DNA of 8,365 bases, from assembly GCA_051881655.1 (NCBI GenBank), contig JBJEQH010000186.1:1-8365 (forward strand). Direction: 5' to 3'. The notes under the pieces are model-generated. The model worked only from the letters and a program-made list of their open reading frames with translations, was not told where the DNA came from and made no database searches. The DNA comes from Heritagella sp051881655. GTDB taxonomy: Bacteria; Bacillota; Clostridia; Oscillospirales; Acutalibacteraceae. Position 1 is the first letter of the stretch; each line of letters starts with the position of its first letter. Position numbers and translations under genes: made by a program. Positions 5,652-8,365 of the stretch are shown here, one piece after another.

Positions 5652-6602
5652 TTATTCGCCCAGCAGAGCAGCGCCGATAATGCCGGCGTCATTGCCCAGT
5701 TCAGCCCGGCAGATCTTGGTCTTCAGTTTGGCGTTCATGGCGTACTGTTCGTTGTCCACATAAGCGCGTACGGGGGCCAGCAGGGTTTCGCCCTCGTTGC
5801 AGATGCCGCCGCCGATGCACAGGATATCGGGCTGGAAGGTATTGATTACATTGACCAGGCCGCATCCCAGATAGTTGATGAAGTGATCGACCACCTGTTT
5901 GCCGGCTTCGTCGCCCTTGCGCATGGCGTCAAACGCCGTACGGCCGCTGGCCTTGTTAATGTCACCGCCGCACAGTTCCCACATCACGCTGTCTTTATTC
6001 TGTTCCATGGACTCCTTGGTGGTGATGATCAGGCCGGTCGCGGAAGCATAGCGCTCCCAGCAGCCCTTGCGGCCGCAGTTGCACTGCCGCCCGTCATACA
6101 CAATGACCATGTGGCCCATCTCGCCGGCGGCATAGTTGTTGCCGGCATAAATTTTGCCGTCGATGATGATGCCGCTGCCGATTCCGGTGCCCAGGGTGAT
6201 GGCAACCGCATTCTGGGCGCCCTTCAGCGCACCGGCCTTGTATTCGCCGTAAGCCGCCGCGTTGGCGTCGTTTTCAATGATTACATCTTTGCCGCCCATG
6301 CGCTCTTTCATCATTTCCACCAGCGGCCAGTTGGAAAAATGCAGGTTGTTGGTAAATTCAATAATACCCGTGCCGCGATTTACGGTACCGGGGCAGCCAA
6401 TGCCCACCCACGGAATATCCTCCAGGGTGATCCCGGCCTTTTCCATGGCCTGCCTGGCCGTAAGTGCCATTGTATCGCAGAACTCATCCATGGTGCAGGG
6501 CACGGGGGATTTATTCGAAGCCTTGGCAATAATCTCTTTGTTCTCATTCACGACGCCGACGGCAATATTGGTGCCGCCCACATCAATTCCCAGGTACATC
6601 AT
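5652..6602 (-). CDS. glk: ROK-family glucokinase
   Basis: This is a 316-residue cytoplasmic ROK-family sugar kinase that makes glucose 6-phosphate from glucose and ATP. It has the phosphate-binding DVGGT (7-11), catalytic base D112 in ENDANAAAYGE, the second phosphate loop GTGIGSG (138-144), sugar- and metal-contacting E161 and H164 in EMGHM, and the ROK zinc motif CNCGRKGC (174-181). There is no N-terminal helix-turn-helix, so it is an enzyme rather than a ROK repressor. Length and motifs fit the Gram-positive GlcK type; another hexose (for example N-acetylmannosamine or fructose) cannot be fully excluded. Start ATG 6602 has AAAGGAG (6613-6619) with a 10-nt spacer; a second ATG follows directly at 6599. 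It is transcribed from a near-consensus promoter overlapped by a cre-like site and is followed by galM on the same strand, a sensible pairing for handling free glucose released from oligosaccharides. Confidence 0.93.
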   Translation of the reverse strand: MMYLGIDVGGTNIAVGVVNENKEIIAKASNKSPVPCTMDEFCDTMALTARQAMEKAGITLEDIPWVGIGCPGTVNRGTGIIEFTNNLHFSNWPLVEMMKERMGGKDVIIENDANAAAYGEYKAGALKGAQNAVAITLGTGIGSGIIIDGKIYAGNNYAAGEMGHMVIVYDGRQCNCGRKGCWERYASATGLIITTKESMEQNKDSVMWELCGGDINKASGRTAFDAMRKGDEAGKQVVDHFINYLGCGLVNVINTFQPDILCIGGGICNEGETLLAPVRAYVDNEQYAMNAKLKTKICRAELGNDAGIIGAALLGE

Positions 6603-6663
6603 ATGTTTTGTTCTCCTTTGAAAAGGTATTCAGAAAAAGGCACAACAGCATTTTTCCACATAC

Positions 6664-6692
6664 AGTATAGCGAATTTTTTTGAAAATGTAAA
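6664..6692 (-). promoter_or_regulatory. glk-galM promoter
   Basis: On the minus strand, -35 TTTACA (6687-6692) and -10 TATACT (6664-6669) are separated by exactly 17 bp; each hexamer matches the sigma-A consensus at five of six bases. The transcription start should be near 6657, giving a leader of about 55 nt. This is the most conventional promoter in the window. Confidence 0.8.
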
Positions 6693-6702
6693 CGGATTCG
6701 CA
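6685..6702. promoter_or_regulatory. Candidate cre (CcpA operator) on the glk promoter
   Basis: The 18 bases beginning AATGTAAACGGATTC fit the Bacillus cre consensus WWTGNAARCGNWWWCAWW at all specified positions except two near the right end (G for A, C for W). The site fully covers the -35 box of the glucokinase promoter, so bound CcpA would be expected to block polymerase. It was recognised by eye; CcpA itself is not in the window. Confidence 0.5.
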
Positions 6703-6746
6703 CAGTTTTTCCGGGAGAATTTTCTTCTTTTTGTAAATTGCGGCAT

Positions 6747-6788
6747 GGGGCGGGGGAAATACGGGGAACCGTTTGAATATACAGGGGG
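6747..6788 (+). other. G-run cluster in the sugar-transferase promoter
   Basis: Four runs of four or five G lie at 6747-6750, 6752-6756, 6763-6766 and 6784-6788, with gaps of 1, 6 and 17 nt. The long third gap holds the -35 hexamer. A G-quadruplex is possible but the long loop weakens the case. Confidence 0.35.
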
Positions 6789-6801
6789 AATATGGTATAA
6801 T
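6773..6801 (+). promoter_or_regulatory. Sugar-transferase gene promoter
   Basis: -35 TTGAAT (6773-6778) and -10 TATAAT (6796-6801) are 17 bp apart, and TG at 6793-6794 makes an extended -10. The start of transcription should be near 6808, with a leader of about 34 nt. The promoter lies inside an upstream extension of the coding frame, which argues that translation begins at 6842. Confidence 0.8.
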
Positions 6802-6841
6802 ACTTCCAAAATGCCCTTCTGTCTGTGAAGGAGAGGAAAAT

Positions 6842-7525
6842 ATGGTGCCTTTTGAAAAATTGCCGCCGGAGTTTCACAATCCGGAAACCCGGGCATATTA
6901 TGATGGACTGAAAAAACAGCGCTTTCACCTTTTTGGAAAACGGACGTTTGACATTCTGGTGTCGGTGCTGATTCTGCTGGCTTTTTCCCCCGTTTTTCTT
7001 GTGCTGGCCGTTGCGATTAAGATCGATTCCCGCGGGCCTGTTTTCTACCGCCAGGTGCGGGTGGGGCGGTATGGAGTGCCGTTCCGAATTTTTAAATTCC
7101 GCACCATGGTTCAAAACGCGGACAAGATCGGCCTGTCCATCACCACGGGCGGCGACAGCCGGATTACCCGCATGGGACGGTTGATCCGCAAATGCCGGCT
7201 GGACGAGATTTCACAGCTTCTCAATGTGCTGTGCGGGGACATGAGCCTGGTGGGCCCACGGCCGGAAGTGCCGAAATACGTCGAAAAATACGCCCCCGCT
7301 TATTATGCCACCCTGCTGGTGCGCCCCGGTGTGACGGCGGAATCCAGTATTGCGTTTAAGGATGAGGATGAAATTCTGTCCTCCGGCGGAGATCCCGAGA
7401 CCATTTATGTGGAGAAGATTCTGCCCCCGAAATCCGAGATGAACCTGCAGTATCTGCGGCATATCACGGTGTGGGGGGATATCAGGATCATGTTCCGAAC
7501 GGTGACAGCCGTGCTGCATGGGTAA
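6842..7525 (+). CDS. Undecaprenyl-phosphate sugar phosphotransferase (bacterial sugar transferase, monotopic PGT)
   Basis: This 227-residue enzyme belongs to the family that moves a sugar 1-phosphate from a nucleotide sugar to undecaprenyl phosphate, the first membrane step of capsule, exopolysaccharide or glycan synthesis. KRTFDI (33-38) leads into a single hydrophobic segment (about 38-60) broken by S49-P50, typical of the re-entrant membrane helix of monotopic transferases. Then come GPVFYRQVRVG (65-75), FKFRTM (84-89), catalytic dyad D121-E122 in CRLDEISQLLNVL, GDMSLVGPRPE (132-142) and RPGVT (161-165). The size is that of the minimal PglC-like form, without the extra membrane helices of WcaJ/WbaP. 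ATG 6842 has AAGGAG (6828-6833) with an 8-nt spacer. A longer open frame reaching 6773 would run through the promoter. No glycosyltransferases flank it; promoter and terminator make it a single-gene unit. The donor sugar cannot be assigned. Confidence 0.92.
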   Translation: MVPFEKLPPEFHNPETRAYYDGLKKQRFHLFGKRTFDILVSVLILLAFSPVFLVLAVAIKIDSRGPVFYRQVRVGRYGVPFRIFKFRTMVQNADKIGLSITTGGDSRITRMGRLIRKCRLDEISQLLNVLCGDMSLVGPRPEVPKYVEKYAPAYYATLLVRPGVTAESSIAFKDEDEILSSGGDPETIYVEKILPPKSEMNLQYLRHITVWGDIRIMFRTVTAVLHG

Positions 7526-7593
7526 GAGAGGAAGCGTTTGATCTGCGTGTATCGCTCAAAGAATAAGTCCGAATCACCGGGAATAAAAAAGAG

Positions 7594-7631
7594 AAAAAGC
7601 ACGGTCTGTGAAGGAACAGATCGTGCTTTTT
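7594..7631. terminator. Bidirectional intrinsic terminator between the sugar transferase and prfC
   Basis: A 16-bp stem pairs 7594-7609 with 7616-7631 around a 6-nt loop, with one mismatched step that is a G-U wobble in the plus-strand RNA. The stem ends in AAAAA on the left and TTTTT on the right, so it can stop the plus-strand transferase transcript and the minus-strand prfC transcript, which ends 16 nt away. Confidence 0.88.
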
Positions 7632-7646
7632 ATGTGCGGGAATCGG

Positions 7647-8365
7647 TTATCCGCGGCTGAATTCCGACAATTGCAGCCCCTCGTTATGCTCCTGCGCCCA
7701 GCGGATACTCCACTCCCCGGCGAACAGCAGCAGCTTTCTGCCGCGCATATCCTCCACCTTTTTGGTGTCGCTGGTCAGGCTCAGCTTTTTCAGGTCCACA
7801 TCCTCGTTATCAATCCATCGGATATATGAGTACGGCAGGGTCTCCATGCGAACCTCCACATTATACTCGTTCTCCAGGCGATAGCGGAATACGTCAAACT
7901 GCAGGGTACCCACCACCCCGACGATCACTTCCTCCATGCCGCCGCCCACCTGGCGGAAGACCTGGATGGCGCCCTCCTGGGCGATCTGGCTGGTGCCCTT
8001 GACAAACTGCTTGCGCTTCATGGTGTCCTTCTGCTCCACACGGCAGAAGAATTCCGGTGCGAAAGTGGGGATGCCGTCAAACTGAACCTTCATCCCCGGC
8101 GAGCATACCGTATCCCCGATGGAAAACACCCCCGGATCGAATACGCCGATAATGTCGCCCGCATAGGCTTCCTCGATAATCTCGCGGTTCTGGGCCATCA
8201 TCTGCTGCGGCTGGGACAGCTTCATCTTGCGCCCGCCCTGCACATGCAGCACTTCCATCCCTTTTTCAAATCGGCCGGAAACAATGCGCATAAAGGCAAT
8301 CCGGTCACGGTGAGCTTTGTTCATATTGGCCTGAATTTTGAAAACGAACGCCGAAAAGCCGGGAT
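7647..8365 (-). CDS. prfC: Peptide chain release factor 3, C-terminal part (5' end outside window)
   Basis: The minus-strand frame is open from the right edge to a TAA at 7647-7649 (238 complete residues, somewhat under half of a typical RF3 of about 530). RF3 is the translational GTPase that removes RF1 or RF2 from the ribosome after peptide release. The N-terminal GTPase domain is beyond the window. What is seen begins in the second beta-barrel domain with FSAFVFKIQANMNKAHRDRI, continues through GDIIGVFDPGVFSIGDT, and includes the RF3 C-terminal domain with GTLQFDVFRYRLENEYNVE. This pattern distinguishes it from EF-G and other translational GTPases. An internal ATG at 8324 is not the start, because the conserved sequence continues upstream of it. 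Its transcript ends at the hairpin shared with the convergent sugar transferase gene; nothing in the sequence suggests a functional link between them. Confidence 0.95.
   Translation of the reverse strand, partial: PGFSAFVFKIQANMNKAHRDRIAFMRIVSGRFEKGMEVLHVQGGRKMKLSQPQQMMAQNREIIEEAYAGDIIGVFDPGVFSIGDTVCSPGMKVQFDGIPTFAPEFFCRVEQKDTMKRKQFVKGTSQIAQEGAIQVFRQVGGGMEEVIVGVVGTLQFDVFRYRLENEYNVEVRMETLPYSYIRWIDNEDVDLKKLSLTSDTKKVEDMRGRKLLLFAGEWSIRWAQEHNEGLQLSEFSRG

Noticed and set aside
5516..5692. N-terminal extension of galM by 59 codons, overlapping the end of glk
   Set aside because: The residues do not resemble mutarotase, the resulting protein would exceed the family length, and a strong Shine-Dalgarno sits before ATG 5515.
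5640..6683. A 347-codon plus-strand open frame opposite glucokinase
   Set aside because: The minus strand carries every ROK motif. The antisense product is Ala/Gly/His-rich with no domain and runs across the glk promoter.
6821..6832. GTCTGTGAAGGA occurs both before the sugar transferase (6821-6832) and in the terminator after it (7604-7615)
   Set aside because: One copy is leader plus Shine-Dalgarno, the other is a stem and loop. At 12 bp with no further similarity it is probably chance and not an att site or transposon end.
6773..6841. N-terminal extension of the sugar transferase by 23 codons
   Set aside because: The extension contains the -35 and -10 boxes of the gene's own promoter, and a strong ribosome site precedes ATG 6842.

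Overview
The window reads as ordinary chromosomal DNA from a member of the Bacillota, most likely class Clostridia (an Oscillospiraceae/Ruminococcaceae-type gut anaerobe). This is inferred from the protein families, the fairly GC-rich genes beside AT-rich sigma-A type promoters, strong Shine-Dalgarno sequences, several GTG/TTG starts and a good candidate CcpA operator (cre). I see no phage, transposon, CRISPR array, rRNA or tRNA. No gap between genes exceeds 300 bp; the largest is the 239-bp divergent region at 6603-6841.

Layout, left to right. Positions 1-1185 (+) hold the C-terminal part of the SbcC DNA-repair ATPase, followed 18 nt later by a uridine kinase (1204-1830, +). Next comes a two-component system: an OmpR-family response regulator (1904-2593, +) and an overlapping sensor histidine kinase (2586-3974, +), with an extended -10 promoter and a palindromic/direct-repeat candidate operator upstream. 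A single-gene thioredoxin (4074-4388, +) follows with its own promoter. It ends at a strong bidirectional hairpin shared with the convergent minus-strand unit, in which a ROK-family glucokinase (6602-5652) is followed by aldose 1-epimerase GalM (5515-4499).

The glucokinase promoter has near-consensus boxes 17 bp apart, and a cre-like site covers its -35 box. Divergent from it is a stand-alone membrane sugar-phosphate transferase (6842-7525, +). A second bidirectional hairpin separates this from the C-terminal half of release factor RF3 (prfC, minus strand), which runs off the right edge.

Functionally, glk and galM fit together: GalM interconverts aldose anomers and glucokinase phosphorylates free glucose, with likely catabolite control. 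The two-component pair is probably autoregulated, but no target gene is evident. The other genes are housekeeping or cell-surface functions with no obvious joint pathway. I did not find a convincing new system. The points most worth a second look are the shortened ATP-binding domain of the kinase, the regulator's start site and operator, the cre/-35 overlap, and the G-rich promoter of the sugar transferase.
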